Shown: one piece after another, positions 29,317 through 39,840 of the stretch | How the letters are laid out: each line of letters starts with the position of its first letter | How positions within the stretch are numbered: the first letter of the stretch is position 1 | NCBI GenBank assembly: GCA_016280915.1 | Contig: JAEEHQ010000045.1 | Coordinates: 1 to 64,000, forward strand | From: Bacteroidales bacterium | GTDB lineage: Bacteria; Bacteroidota; Bacteroidia; Bacteroidales; P3 | DNA length: 64,000 bases | Direction of reading: 5' to 3' | Program-made: the position numbers and the translations under genes | Notes under the pieces: model-generated | Told to the model about the DNA's origin: nothing | Databases searched by the model: none | The model's input: the letters and a program-made list of their open reading frames with translations, nothing else

Positions 29317-29955
29317 TCAATTGCCCAGCTGGCCAGGTAGACGCAGTTTTTCTTTCGTGGGAAAGGTGGCCTCATAGGCTTCGAAGTCGTCGGGATGATG
29401 GTCGGCAACAAAATAGCCTTGAGGCGGTGCATACGTTGCCTCCACTATTCCATAGCTCCTAAGCCAGTTAGGTATTAGTTCCTGCGCAAGGAAATAGGGA
29501 ACCTCGGCATCGTGCGGCTCGTTGTGGTAGTGGATGCCAAATTTGCTGGCAAGGTCGAAACCCGCATGGCAGTAGAAGTCGATGTTGCCCTCCATGCAAA
29601 GGAACCCGACACCCATTGCCCTAGCCCTCTCCAACGCATAGTTCAACAATTGAAGACCGTAACCCTTGCGTTTGAAGTCGGGATGGATGCTGATTGGGCC
29701 AAAAGTCCACGATGGCACATGTTCGCCATTATCCAACACCAGCTCCGCTTTCGAAAACATGACATGCCCAATAATGCGGTCATCCAATTCCATTACGTAA
29801 TCCAACTCGGGAATAAAGTCAGGGTTAGTGCGATACCGGTGGAGCACATAATGCTCCAAGCATCCCGGGCGGTATACATTCCAAAAAGCCTCGCGAGTCA
29901 AATTCTCCACCTCGCTGTAATCCTCAGGTTTCTCTAATCGGATATTTATTTCCAT
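29317..29955 (-). CDS. GNAT family N-acetyltransferase
   Basis: FGPISIHPDFKRKGYGLQLLNYALERARAMG acetyl-CoA-binding motif. Confidence 0.9.
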   Translation of the reverse strand: MEINIRLEKPEDYSEVENLTREAFWNVYRPGCLEHYVLHRYRTNPDFIPELDYVMELDDRIIGHVMFSKAELVLDNGEHVPSWTFGPISIHPDFKRKGYGLQLLNYALERARAMGVGFLCMEGNIDFYCHAGFDLASKFGIHYHNEPHDAEVPYFLAQELIPNWLRSYGIVEATYAPPQGYFVADHHPDDFEAYEATFPTKEKLRLPGQLGN

Positions 29956-30004
29956 AGGTTGTTAAGATTATTATATGACAAACAATACAAGGCACCGGCA
30001 ACCA

Positions 30005-31669
30005 TCATCTAACCACCAACTTTTGTGTGCTGCTACCCGCGGGGGCGATTACGGTTACATAATACGTACCTGATGGCATACCATCCAGCGGAACGGCGAA
30101 GCGGGTGGTTGAAATTGGGGTTTCTTTAATCAGTCGACCCATCAAATCACGAATAATGAGAACTGCCCCACTCGAAGAAAAGCCTGTCGGCAACTCTACC
30201 CACACACTTTTCCAACAAGGATTCGGGCTAAGCTTGAAAAGGAGCGGCGCACCCATCATCTGCTGAATATCAACCCCTTGAACAGAATCAGCCGAAAAAG
30301 CCCGCGAGAAGTCGGGTATTCCATACCCACTGTGCATATCCACATGGTCAGCCAAACTGCCCCATGCACGGACACTATCGCACAGCTGAGAAGGCGTAAG
30401 ATTGGGATAACGCTGCCAAAGACAAGCCATCATTCCCGCCATGATGGGCGTTGCCAACGAGGTGCCACTGGCCATAGAAAGGTTGCCCTCGGCAGTAGCG
30501 CCATACACTTCCGCCCCCATAGCCATGACATCAGGCTTTACCCGCATATCGGCGGTGGGGCCAAAGGAGCTGAATTGCGCCCATTCTTTCTCTATAGTGA
30601 CAGCTCCAACGGTGAGCACCTGCTTGGCATCGGCAGGGGCGTTGAGCCGTCCATTGCCCTCCTCGCCATTGTTGCCAGCAGCATTGAGCACCAACATTCC
30701 ACGACTGACAGCTATGTCGGCGGCAATAGTAATGGGTGTTGTATTACCATCTAAATCAGAAAGCGTATGATTCTGAAGACTATCATCGAAAGTAAAATAG
30801 CCCAAGGAGGTGGTGATGATATCAGCTCCTATACTATCGAGGTATTCGGCAGCAGCAATCCAATTGTACTCTTCCAAAATTGTCTCACGCTCGGTGTTCT
30901 CGGTTCGACAAAGCACATAAGAAGCCTTGGGGGCCGTGCCCACGAAAAAGCCAGGCAAGTAGGAAGCCATGAGAGAGAGCACTTTGGTTCCATGACCATG
31001 GATAGAAAAGACTTGATTGCCACTCCATACAAAGTCGCGTGTGGCCAAAAGCCTACCTTCGTCGCGCATGGCTTTGAAATAGACAATCGAATCCACACCT
31101 GGGTACCCTCCATCGCATACGCCAATGATAAGTCCCTGTCCTTCAAATCCATTTCTATGAAGGTCGATGCCATTTAGTTGGGCTATTGGGGGATAGCTGT
31201 GAAGATAATAGTTAGAATCGTAGATAGAATCATAGGCCATTGGCAGATAGGCCAAACCTGGCCCGACAGCTACTATATTGGGAGCCTCGATTGTACTTCT
31301 CTCACAGAAAATTACCGTATCGACAAAAGACATAGTATCCAAAGCATACACCATCATAGAATCTGGAGAAAACAAGGTAACCCCATTGAGCCATTTGGAT
31401 TGGTTCTGTATGATAAAACCAGCTTGACGGAAAGCTCGGAGATATGTCTCACTCAGAGGGAGGTCAAGACTGTCAATAGCTATACGCTGATGCTGACGGC
31501 GCTCCAAAGCCCGCTGACTCAGATAGGCGGAAGGGTTATCGATAGAGAACGCACAACCAACTTTATCGTGCAGTTTTATCCAAAACTTATATACCTCCTG
31601 GCCCTGGGAGACATCTACAATAGAAAATGTCAACAGAAGGAGGATAAAAGAGACTCTTTTTTTATTCAT
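30005..31669 (-). CDS. S8 (subtilisin-like) serine peptidase with T9SS C-terminal sorting domain
   Basis: IGVCDGGYPGVD, HGHGTKVLS, ASGTSLATPIMAG catalytic motifs; tail LSPNPCWKSVWVEL...MPSGTYYVTVIAPAGSSTQKLVVR. Confidence 0.92.
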   Translation of the reverse strand: MNKKRVSFILLLLTFSIVDVSQGQEVYKFWIKLHDKVGCAFSIDNPSAYLSQRALERRQHQRIAIDSLDLPLSETYLRAFRQAGFIIQNQSKWLNGVTLFSPDSMMVYALDTMSFVDTVIFCERSTIEAPNIVAVGPGLAYLPMAYDSIYDSNYYLHSYPPIAQLNGIDLHRNGFEGQGLIIGVCDGGYPGVDSIVYFKAMRDEGRLLATRDFVWSGNQVFSIHGHGTKVLSLMASYLPGFFVGTAPKASYVLCRTENTERETILEEYNWIAAAEYLDSIGADIITTSLGYFTFDDSLQNHTLSDLDGNTTPITIAADIAVSRGMLVLNAAGNNGEEGNGRLNAPADAKQVLTVGAVTIEKEWAQFSSFGPTADMRVKPDVMAMGAEVYGATAEGNLSMASGTSLATPIMAGMMACLWQRYPNLTPSQLCDSVRAWGSLADHVDMHSGYGIPDFSRAFSADSVQGVDIQQMMGAPLLFKLSPNPCWKSVWVELPTGFSSSGAVLIIRDLMGRLIKETPISTTRFAVPLDGMPSGTYYVTVIAPAGSSTQKLVVR

Positions 31670-32874
31670 TTATCAGCACTTAATTGGCTCAGCAGCCAAG
31701 CATAGGTAAAATTCTGATACCAAAGTTCGCAACCATTAGGGGTGTTCTTCTCAACATAGCATCCGATAGTGCCGTCGTGTTGGAGGGTGAGGGAGGAATA
31801 AACCGAAGGACCTTCACAAAGGAGTACAGGGTCCTGCCAACTCAGACCTTCATCATAACTAATGAAGACGCTCACACTCTCTCGGTTCATGGAATTGGGT
31901 ATAGAATGGAGCAGGATGTTCTTCTCGGCCGCATCATCAGTAGCACTAATTCGCAGCATATCGCCGTCACATGCATTAGTGGTCATCTCTGGCCAGGTGC
32001 CCTGGGTACCCCAGGTGGCGCCACCATCCTCTGAGATATTGCGGCCGCGGGCACCCGTCTGACGGATGCTCATGAGGATGCGACCGTCGACCAGCTCCAT
32101 CACCTTGGCCTCATCGCCACCCGAGTAGGCCATCTCGGAGACCTTCCAAGTGATGCCGTTATCGTCAGAATAGACAAGGAAATTGTCAAGCACATTGGCA
32201 TCCTTGCGGCACATGGCAGCCACAAACATAATGCGACCTTTGTGCTCGCCACGTTTGAGACGCAACCCGTTGCCAGAGGCACAAAAGGATCCTTTATAGT
32301 CACGACAAACAGGATTGAAAGCTTCGTCTCCCCAGAGGGTCTTGGTGATATCCATTGGTTCCGACCAAGTGACACCGCCGTCGGTGCTACGGCAGATGTA
32401 GGTACTGATAGGGTCGCTGGCCGTGGAGGCAAAGAGACCGTTGCCACCCACAAAGGTAAGCACCACATCGCCATTTTCGCAAACCACCACACCCGGGTCG
32501 CCATAGCCATGCTTATAGCCAGAGCCTTGGATGATTGTGGTGGGCGGAGACCAAGTGCGACCATTGTCGGTACTGCGACGGCAGACTATGTCGATATCTT
32601 GAGGAAGGTCGCCTTCATTGTATTTGCGCTTGTCGTTGACGACCAACAGCGTACCGTCGTTCAACGTGCAAATGGCCGGAATGCGCCAGTTGCGGGAACC
32701 ATAGGAATTGGGGGCAAAAAGCCGTTGCTCGTAAAAGAACACGCTGTCGTTCAGTGGAATCTCAGGCTTCACGACGGTATCGGATGGGACATTGGGGGAT
32801 GGCTCATTCTCTCGGGTGCAAGCAAACACAGGAACCAACATCAAGCAGAACAAGGCAATAATTATTTTTTTCAT
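31666..32874 (-). CDS. Exo-alpha-sialidase (BNR repeats), lipoprotein
   Basis: Lipobox LVPVFAC; NWRIPAI (FRIP-like); Asp boxes RSTDNGRTWSPP, RSTDGGVTWSEP, YSDDNGITWKVS, SEDGGATWG. Confidence 0.9.
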   Translation of the reverse strand: MKKIIIALFCLMLVPVFACTRENEPSPNVPSDTVVKPEIPLNDSVFFYEQRLFAPNSYGSRNWRIPAICTLNDGTLLVVNDKRKYNEGDLPQDIDIVCRRSTDNGRTWSPPTTIIQGSGYKHGYGDPGVVVCENGDVVLTFVGGNGLFASTASDPISTYICRSTDGGVTWSEPMDITKTLWGDEAFNPVCRDYKGSFCASGNGLRLKRGEHKGRIMFVAAMCRKDANVLDNFLVYSDDNGITWKVSEMAYSGGDEAKVMELVDGRILMSIRQTGARGRNISEDGGATWGTQGTWPEMTTNACDGDMLRISATDDAAEKNILLHSIPNSMNRESVSVFISYDEGLSWQDPVLLCEGPSVYSSLTLQHDGTIGCYVEKNTPNGCELWYQNFTYAWLLSQLSADK

Positions 32875-32926
32875 AGGTATATTGGTTTATAGCTGACAAA
32901 GATGTTTTGCTGAAGATACTAAGCAA

Positions 32927-34927
32927 TCAGTACTGAAGCCGCATGACGAAACCGCCACCCGGTTTCATGGTTACCTTGATTTGTGAGTTGGAAGTGAACT
33001 CGTGACAATAGTCGCTACCTTTACGGTCGGCATTGACCCCATCGCGGTAAATCTCAACCTGACAAGCTTTTCCTGTAAGCTGACGGAGATCTATTACCAC
33101 TTCCCGCTCCGTCCAATTGGTGATGCCTCCCACATACCAGGTATCTCCCTTACGTCTGGCGGTAACAATGTATTCGCCCACCTCACCCTGAAGGACCATG
33201 GTTTCGTCCCATGTGGTAGGAATGTCGGCCACAAACCGGGTATAGTCGGGCTCTTTCTTGTAATTTGAGGGCGCGTCGCACAGCATATTGAGGGGAGACT
33301 CCAGCACGATATAGAGACCTAACTGGTGGCAACGAGTGCCTTGGCTCATAGGTTCACTCCAACAGGGAGCATAACAACCCTTGGCGGCATTATGCATGGC
33401 ACCCTGGGTATAATCCATGGGGCCAGAGGTCTGACGGATGAAAGGGATTTCGGTGTCGTACTGCACTTGATTCCAAGTACTGGGAGCCCACTTGAGCTGT
33501 TCAAGACCCGCAACACCCTCAAAGTTGAGAACATTGGGATAGGTACGATTAAGACCTGCGGGCTTGAAAGCGCCATGGAAGTCGACAAGTAGATGATATT
33601 TGGCACACATGGAAGCTGCACGTTTGTAAAAGTTGGTCACAATCTGGTCATCGCGATCCATGAAATCTATTTTGAACCCTTTGATTCCCATCTGACTATA
33701 GTGTTGACAAACATGCTCCATATCGCGGTCAAAAGCATAATAGCCTGCCCAAAGGATGAGACCGACATTGCGCTCGTTGGCGTACCTCACCAACATTGGA
33801 AGGTCAATCTCTGGCACCACCTGAAAAAGGTCGGCCTTGTTATTTACTGCCCACCCTTCATCAAGGATGACATACTCGATACCATACTTTGAGGCGAAAT
33901 CAATATAGTATTTATACGTGTCGTTATTGATGCCTGACTTGAAATTCACCCCTGCTATATTCCAGTTGTTCCACCAATCCCAAGCCACCTTGCCGGGCTT
34001 TATCCAGCTGAGGTCTGACACTTTGCAAGGTTCACCCAAAAGATAGCTCATATTGTTCATGGCCAATTCGGCACTATTTTTTGCCACCATGGCAATACGC
34101 CAAGGGAGTACGGACAACTTATCCACTTGAGCTATATAATCTTCGCGTTCCTTGACAATCATCTGGAGGTTGTTATGTCCACCCTGCTCGAGGGTCTTGG
34201 GATAAGGAGCATGCTCACCTTCCAAACGGCCGCCATCGCCCATGCCTTTGAGGTAGAGTCCTGGGTAATCTGTCAGCGTCGACTCAGTAAGACAAATTTT
34301 CACGCCATGAGGGCCATGCACCAGCAGAGGGAGAAAACAAAGTTGGTCGGTTTTCATTTCAGACAGCGCATCGGTGATGTACAGATTCTCGAACGAGGAA
34401 CTGTACTGTGAGGCATGATTGTTTTCCTCGTAATTAGTCACATAAGGGAAGGTGGCATTATAATCGTCAGCAAAAATATACTCGACCTTCTCGAACTTGA
34501 CACGGCAGGGCTGGACCATCTGATAGCGGTATGCGATGCCCTCGTCGTAGGCCCTAAAGATGACGTACAGCACATTCTTAGAGACTTTTACTTTCAACGT
34601 TAACTCATTATAATGATTCCGCATGGAGGACTGACGGGTGAAAGGAGAGGACACCATTTCGTCAACAGTATTAGTAGAAGTCCCGACCACAGGCATTTGA
34701 GCCGTAACCATTTTTTCATAAACACGGTTCAAACCAAGATGAGATGGAAGCATGAGTGTTACACCATCATAGACAATATCATAGGTAATTTCCTGCTCGG
34801 GAGTGGCAACGATATGAGTGACCAACTTGCCGTTAGGAGATTTTAAGGTGAACTGCTGAATCTTATCTTTGGCCTGCACGCATAAGGACAGTAAGGTCAG
34901 AAGCTGTAATAGAGCAATCTTTTTCAT
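32927..34927 (-). CDS. Glycoside hydrolase family 97; retaining alpha-galactosidase-type motif
   Basis: GH97 layout; YVILDEGWAVNNKADLFQVVPEIDLPMLVRYANERNVGLILWAGYYAF, GFKIDFMDRDDQ, HLLVDFHGAFKPAGLNRTYPNVLNFEGVAGLE. Confidence 0.9.
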   Translation of the reverse strand: MKKIALLQLLTLLSLCVQAKDKIQQFTLKSPNGKLVTHIVATPEQEITYDIVYDGVTLMLPSHLGLNRVYEKMVTAQMPVVGTSTNTVDEMVSSPFTRQSSMRNHYNELTLKVKVSKNVLYVIFRAYDEGIAYRYQMVQPCRVKFEKVEYIFADDYNATFPYVTNYEENNHASQYSSSFENLYITDALSEMKTDQLCFLPLLVHGPHGVKICLTESTLTDYPGLYLKGMGDGGRLEGEHAPYPKTLEQGGHNNLQMIVKEREDYIAQVDKLSVLPWRIAMVAKNSAELAMNNMSYLLGEPCKVSDLSWIKPGKVAWDWWNNWNIAGVNFKSGINNDTYKYYIDFASKYGIEYVILDEGWAVNNKADLFQVVPEIDLPMLVRYANERNVGLILWAGYYAFDRDMEHVCQHYSQMGIKGFKIDFMDRDDQIVTNFYKRAASMCAKYHLLVDFHGAFKPAGLNRTYPNVLNFEGVAGLEQLKWAPSTWNQVQYDTEIPFIRQTSGPMDYTQGAMHNAAKGCYAPCWSEPMSQGTRCHQLGLYIVLESPLNMLCDAPSNYKKEPDYTRFVADIPTTWDETMVLQGEVGEYIVTARRKGDTWYVGGITNWTEREVVIDLRQLTGKACQVEIYRDGVNADRKGSDYCHEFTSNSQIKVTMKPGGGFVMRLQY

Positions 34928-35081
34928 CGTATAATTAAGGTTTTATGTTACAATTTTTTAGAATCTGTTTAAATATGATTGATGAATTTTATTATGGACA
35001 TGAACGAGCAGATTTTTCGCCTTTCCGAGGGGACAATGGGGTTCAAATATGCCGTTCAGGTGCTTTAAGAAAATCATTGAA

Positions 35082-36224
35082 TTAAATTTTAAACAGCTTC
35101 TTAGCTCCATCGCCAATGACCACGGGAATGACTTGGCATTCCACGCCGAATTTTTCTTTAAAGGCCAAAGGCACTTCGGTTACGAAGGAGTCATAGATTT
35201 CATTTCTGACCAAATTGATGGTGCAGCCACCAAATCCTCCGCCCATGATACGGGAACCTGTCACCCCATGGCGACGGGCCTCGTCTACAAGGAAATCAAT
35301 CTCCTCACAGCTGACTTCATAGTCTTTGCTGAGTCCCTCATGAGTGAGATACATCTGCTGGCCGACTGTCTCATAGTCATCTCTTTGCAGGGCAGCCTTC
35401 ACCTCCATCACACGGTCTACTTCACCAACAACATAACGTGCACGCATGTAGTCTTCTTCACTAACCTTCTCTTTCACTTTGTTCAGCATATCCCAATTGC
35501 AATCCCGCAAGGATTCTATTCCCAACGTTTGTGCCACACGCTCACAACTGTTACGGCGATCGTTATAGGGAGAACCTACCAACTCATGTTTGACACAACT
35601 ATTGATAAGCACCAAACGGTAATCCTTAGGGCGCCAAGGTAGGTATTCGAATTCACCGCTGCGACAGTCGAGGCATACCAAGCTGCCTGCACGGCCGTGC
35701 ATGGAAATGAACTGGTCCATGATACCACATTTAACACCCACAAAATTATGCTCTGCAGCCTGACCTATCAGAGCCAACTGCATGCGGTCGAGGTTGCCTT
35801 GGAAAAGGTCGTTGAGCGCCATGCCGAAACAACATTCTAAAGCTGCTGAAGAACTCATTCCGGCTGCTATGGGGACATCACCTGCATAAACCGCATCGAA
35901 ACCCTCTACCTTGACACCGTTGGCCATTAACAATCGGACAACTCCATAGATATACCGAAAATGGACAGACTCGGGTCCCTGGTCGTCATCGATATCAAAC
36001 TCGCAATAATGCTTAAGGTCGATGGCATAGGCCCTCACCCAACGAGTACCATTGGGACGCACCTCAGCCATGATGCCCTGAGAAACTGCTCCTGGGAAGA
36101 CGAAGCCACCGTTGTAATCGGTATGTTCGCCAATAAGATTGATACGACCCGGTGCCATATAGAAACTGCCCTCTGCACCACCAAAGCGATTTAGAAATTG
36201 CTGATGAATGATATTTCGATCCAT
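35082..36224 (-). CDS. galK: Galactokinase
   Basis: APGRINLIGEHTDYNGGFVFPGA, IAAGMSSSAALECCFG, GSRIMGGGFGGCTINLV. Confidence 0.96.
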   Translation of the reverse strand: MDRNIIHQQFLNRFGGAEGSFYMAPGRINLIGEHTDYNGGFVFPGAVSQGIMAEVRPNGTRWVRAYAIDLKHYCEFDIDDDQGPESVHFRYIYGVVRLLMANGVKVEGFDAVYAGDVPIAAGMSSSAALECCFGMALNDLFQGNLDRMQLALIGQAAEHNFVGVKCGIMDQFISMHGRAGSLVCLDCRSGEFEYLPWRPKDYRLVLINSCVKHELVGSPYNDRRNSCERVAQTLGIESLRDCNWDMLNKVKEKVSEEDYMRARYVVGEVDRVMEVKAALQRDDYETVGQQMYLTHEGLSKDYEVSCEEIDFLVDEARRHGVTGSRIMGGGFGGCTINLVRNEIYDSFVTEVPLAFKEKFGVECQVIPVVIGDGAKKLFKI

Positions 36225-36285
36225 TATTGTATAGTGTTAGTTTGAAAATGCAAATATACGCTTTTTTTTCTATACTTGAAGAAAA

Positions 36286-36462
36286 TTACTCCTCGTTCAT
36301 TCCGCGATGCTTGCGCTTGCGGTAATAGCGCTTCTTGCTGCGGACTATTCGCGTACGAACATGGAAGCCATCTCCCAGTATTTCGCGTTCGGCTTCACGA
36401 TTACCTTTGCGGATTGCCAAAAGCTGGTCGGGTATGGCTATACGTTTTTTGTGCTGTTTCAT
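36286..36462 (-). CDS. Small basic conserved Bacteroidales-type protein (about 58 aa), unknown function
   Basis: MKQHKKRIAIPDQLLAIRKGNREAEREILGDGFHVRTRIVRSKKRYYRKRKHRGMNEE. Confidence 0.6.
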   Translation of the reverse strand: MKQHKKRIAIPDQLLAIRKGNREAEREILGDGFHVRTRIVRSKKRYYRKRKHRGMNEE

Positions 36463-36561
36463 AATTGGCATATCTTTCTGTTACAAGAACTTCTAAAAAA
36501 ACCTCCGCGGGCTGTGCTGCCTACGGAGGTGGATGAATAAATGTAAAATGGTATATTCCTC

Positions 36562-39500
36562 CTATTTAAACGCATTCTCTGACAGGCCCTTGCCTCCAAT
36601 CTTGAGATCTTCCATGTAGCTGGGCACTTCGCGGCCAAGGTACTTGTCGACATAAAGTTTTGCAAGATACTGGCCCAACATAAAGCCATGACCTCGAAGA
36701 CCTGTGCAGAGACCGACCTCAGGGTCAACGATATAGCGAGGCTCAGTATAACGGCCAGCCCATACAGCCAAAAAGCCGACTTCACGAAGATTGGGAATCC
36801 ATTCAGCAAAGACCTCAGAAACTATTTCTAAGAATTCCTTACTATTATACTTAATGTTCTGTCGAGCCTCATAAGCATCCGTGGCAGGACTGGCACAACC
36901 TATAATCTGTCCGGTGTGTCCCCATTGCTGGCCATATACAGCACTGAAGCCTTTGTAATGGCGGCGGTCGATGACCATATCCAATGGCCCCCCATTGGGG
37001 CCCATCATAGGCAGACGACGGGTGATGAAGGCCTGATGCTTGACAGGATAAAGACCCGTGTCAAGGCCGAGTTGGTCGATAAACTTTTCAGCTCCCCAAC
37101 CCATGGCATTGACAAAATGGTCGCAAGTATACTCAATGTAATGGCCCTCGTGATTGCGAACCAAGGCGACATAGTGTCCACCAATTTTTTGAACATGAAG
37201 CAACTCACAATCCTCATAATAGCGTCCACCTAATTGTACGCCAATACCACGTATGTAGTCGATGACACGGCCAGGTGTTGCCTGCCAACAATCGCGGGTG
37301 ATTAAGGCATGGCTATAGGTATCTTTGGTGTCATCCCACAATGGAGAGATCTCTTTTTTGAAATCTTTTCTCTCAATCATATAGGCATCACTCCAAGCAC
37401 GAGAGGCATCGAGTGACCGATAGGTGGCATCATCATGAACCAGATTGACATAGTGTGTGAGATGGTAGTTGATATTGTGCACTTTCTGCATCTCCTTGAA
37501 AATCTCGTGGTTGTGAACAGCTATATCGGCTATGTCGGGATTGGAGAATGCCGGTCGTCCTCCACCAATGCAACGCCACGAAGCTCCGCGGCTGTAGTTG
37601 ATCATGACGGGTTTCTTGCCGGCCTCGGCAAAATAGCGGAAAAGTGCACTTCCAGCAATTCCTCCACCTGCAATAAGAATAGCGATATGTTCCTTTTGCA
37701 CGTCGTTCATCTTGGGGAAGATAAAGACCTCACGCGACTGGCTGTTATAGAGATCGCCTATGGTTACCTGATTGGAGAGTGGGGCACGAGGTGTGGCATC
37801 TCCAACCAATTCAACTCCATAGCTACGCAGAATTTGTCGAGCACGTGGGATACAACGTTTGCCACGACAAGGGCCCATACCCAAACGGGTGATGTGCTTG
37901 AGTTCATCAACCGAGATGGTTTTACGGTCGCCCAAGACCTGTAGGACCGTGTCGAGTTTGATATCTTCGCAATGGCAGACGTATGTCTCAGCAGGGTCTT
38001 TGATTTCGACCAATGGCTTAAGTTTCAGAGGTTCAGGATACCCCGCCTTGGTAATAAAGCCCTTGATGTTAGTCATCACACCTTGATGGGAAAGGACTTT
38101 TACTCGTGCCACATGGGTTTTGTTTGGCTTATGGAGAATCTTTTCTACCAACCCCTCTCCTACTTTCTGACCATTGTTGTCGACCAAGAAGACTTCAACT
38201 CCATCAGGCACCTCATACTCAATGGGCAGGAAGACGAACTGCTTGTTCATATCATAGCCAAAGATTGCCAAGCCTGGGCAATTAGAAACACACTGCATGC
38301 AACCTATGCATTTGTCGTAATCAATTGTGGGTGTGCTGGAGGTTGTTGGCTTGCTGATGGCTCCTTGCGGACAAGAGAAACTACACGGGTTGCAGGCAAA
38401 ACCATAGAGACAGTCGGCCTGAACGAAAGGTTTCATCTTCATACGCTCTTCGGTAGGCAGATTGGGCTTCTCCAAGATTCGGACAGGATGCTGCTGTGAG
38501 TCAATATACTGGCGAGAGATATCGAGATACTCATCATAATTATAACGTATTCCTAAGGCCTGCGCTACCTCATAAGCAGCCTGGCGTCCACGTAGGACTG
38601 CACTAGTGCCTTCGCCAATACGGATGGCATCACCAACACCATAAGTGTTGTGTCCGAAAACCTCACGCCCCTTAACAAGCAACTGATTGTCAGGTATTAA
38701 GCCTGTACAAATATTGATAATATCTATATCGTCGATAATCTGTTCTGTGCCAGGAATGGCCTTGAAATTCTCACATTTGGCAATCACGGCTCCAGTTATT
38801 CCTGTATGGTCGGCATTAGGAATGGCGCGAACAAGGGTGTAGCCAGTCATGATGGGAATGCCTAAGCGGCGGAGACGATTGGCCTGAACGGGGAAACCTC
38901 CCTCACGTGGCATGGCCTCAATGATAGCCTTGATGGTGGCACCAGCCTGCATACCTTGATAGGAGGTGAGGTAACCAATATTACCAGCACCTACAGTAAG
39001 CACTCGTTTGCCCAACAAGGTGTGTTCTTGATTCATCATCTTCTGGAACACAGCAGCAGTGTATACTCCTGGCACATCGTCGTCGGCGAAGGTGGGCATA
39101 AAGGGGACCGCACCTGTAGCAACCACAAGATGGTCAGCATCGACATAAGAGATTTCTCCCGTGACGATATTCTTGATGGCAACCCGCCGACCTTCAAGTA
39201 AATCCCAAACGGTGTTATTGAGCAAGATTCCTTCGTGGTTATCACCTGCCAAAGTCTTGGCAATATCAAAACCACGCATGCCACCAAAACGTTTCTCTTT
39301 TTCAAAGAAGAAGAACTGATGGGTCTGCATGTTAAACTGGCCACCTATGCGGCTGTTGTTGTCAATTACCAAATTGTCTATTCCAAAGGCATTGAGTTGT
39401 TCACGACATGCCAAACCCGCAGGACCAGCACCAATGATAGCCACCTGCGTTTTAAATATTTTAACTTCACGTGGAAGCTCTGTACGAACTTCGGGAATCT

Positions 39501-39795
39501 CGTAGACACTGGTATCGACATGGTGCACCTCTTTGACGTTATCAACCAATGTGACGCAGATTCTTTTAACCTGCCCATCAACAATCATTTCGCATGCGCC
39601 ACACTTGCCGATACCGCAATTGAGGCTGCGATTGCGACCATTAATACTATGGCTGTGGACGGGGAAGCCGGCCTGATGAAGTGCAGCAGCAATGGTGTAT
39701 CCTTTGCGCCCTTGCACCTTCTGTCCGTCATAGATAAATTCCACTATCTCGCTCTGCGGGATGTCTAAAATAGGGTGTTGCTCAATCTTGTACAT
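36562..39795 (-). CDS. Single-chain FAD/Fe-S dehydrogenase: 2Fe-2S + FAD/NAD oxidoreductase + 2x4Fe-4S + BFD-like 2Fe-2S + DAO domains
   Basis: CGIGKCGACEMIVDG; IIGAGPAGLACREQLNAFGIDNLVID; CxxxCxxxC and CIGCMQCVSNCP clusters; CHCEDIKLDTVLQVL...GMGPCRGKRC; second Rossmann ILIAGGGIAGSALFRYFAEAG; C-terminal GLCTGLRGHGFMLG. Confidence 0.88.
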   Translation of the reverse strand: MYKIEQHPILDIPQSEIVEFIYDGQKVQGRKGYTIAAALHQAGFPVHSHSINGRNRSLNCGIGKCGACEMIVDGQVKRICVTLVDNVKEVHHVDTSVYEIPEVRTELPREVKIFKTQVAIIGAGPAGLACREQLNAFGIDNLVIDNNSRIGGQFNMQTHQFFFFEKEKRFGGMRGFDIAKTLAGDNHEGILLNNTVWDLLEGRRVAIKNIVTGEISYVDADHLVVATGAVPFMPTFADDDVPGVYTAAVFQKMMNQEHTLLGKRVLTVGAGNIGYLTSYQGMQAGATIKAIIEAMPREGGFPVQANRLRRLGIPIMTGYTLVRAIPNADHTGITGAVIAKCENFKAIPGTEQIIDDIDIINICTGLIPDNQLLVKGREVFGHNTYGVGDAIRIGEGTSAVLRGRQAAYEVAQALGIRYNYDEYLDISRQYIDSQQHPVRILEKPNLPTEERMKMKPFVQADCLYGFACNPCSFSCPQGAISKPTTSSTPTIDYDKCIGCMQCVSNCPGLAIFGYDMNKQFVFLPIEYEVPDGVEVFLVDNNGQKVGEGLVEKILHKPNKTHVARVKVLSHQGVMTNIKGFITKAGYPEPLKLKPLVEIKDPAETYVCHCEDIKLDTVLQVLGDRKTISVDELKHITRLGMGPCRGKRCIPRARQILRSYGVELVGDATPRAPLSNQVTIGDLYNSQSREVFIFPKMNDVQKEHIAILIAGGGIAGSALFRYFAEAGKKPVMINYSRGASWRCIGGGRPAFSNPDIADIAVHNHEIFKEMQKVHNINYHLTHYVNLVHDDATYRSLDASRAWSDAYMIERKDFKKEISPLWDDTKDTYSHALITRDCWQATPGRVIDYIRGIGVQLGGRYYEDCELLHVQKIGGHYVALVRNHEGHYIEYTCDHFVNAMGWGAEKFIDQLGLDTGLYPVKHQAFITRRLPMMGPNGGPLDMVIDRRHYKGFSAVYGQQWGHTGQIIGCASPATDAYEARQNIKYNSKEFLEIVSEVFAEWIPNLREVGFLAVWAGRYTEPRYIVDPEVGLCTGLRGHGFMLGQYLAKLYVDKYLGREVPSYMEDLKIGGKGLSENAFK

Positions 39796-39840
39796 ATAAG
39801 TGTTTAATGATTGGTTAATAAAGTATTATAGATAATTATG

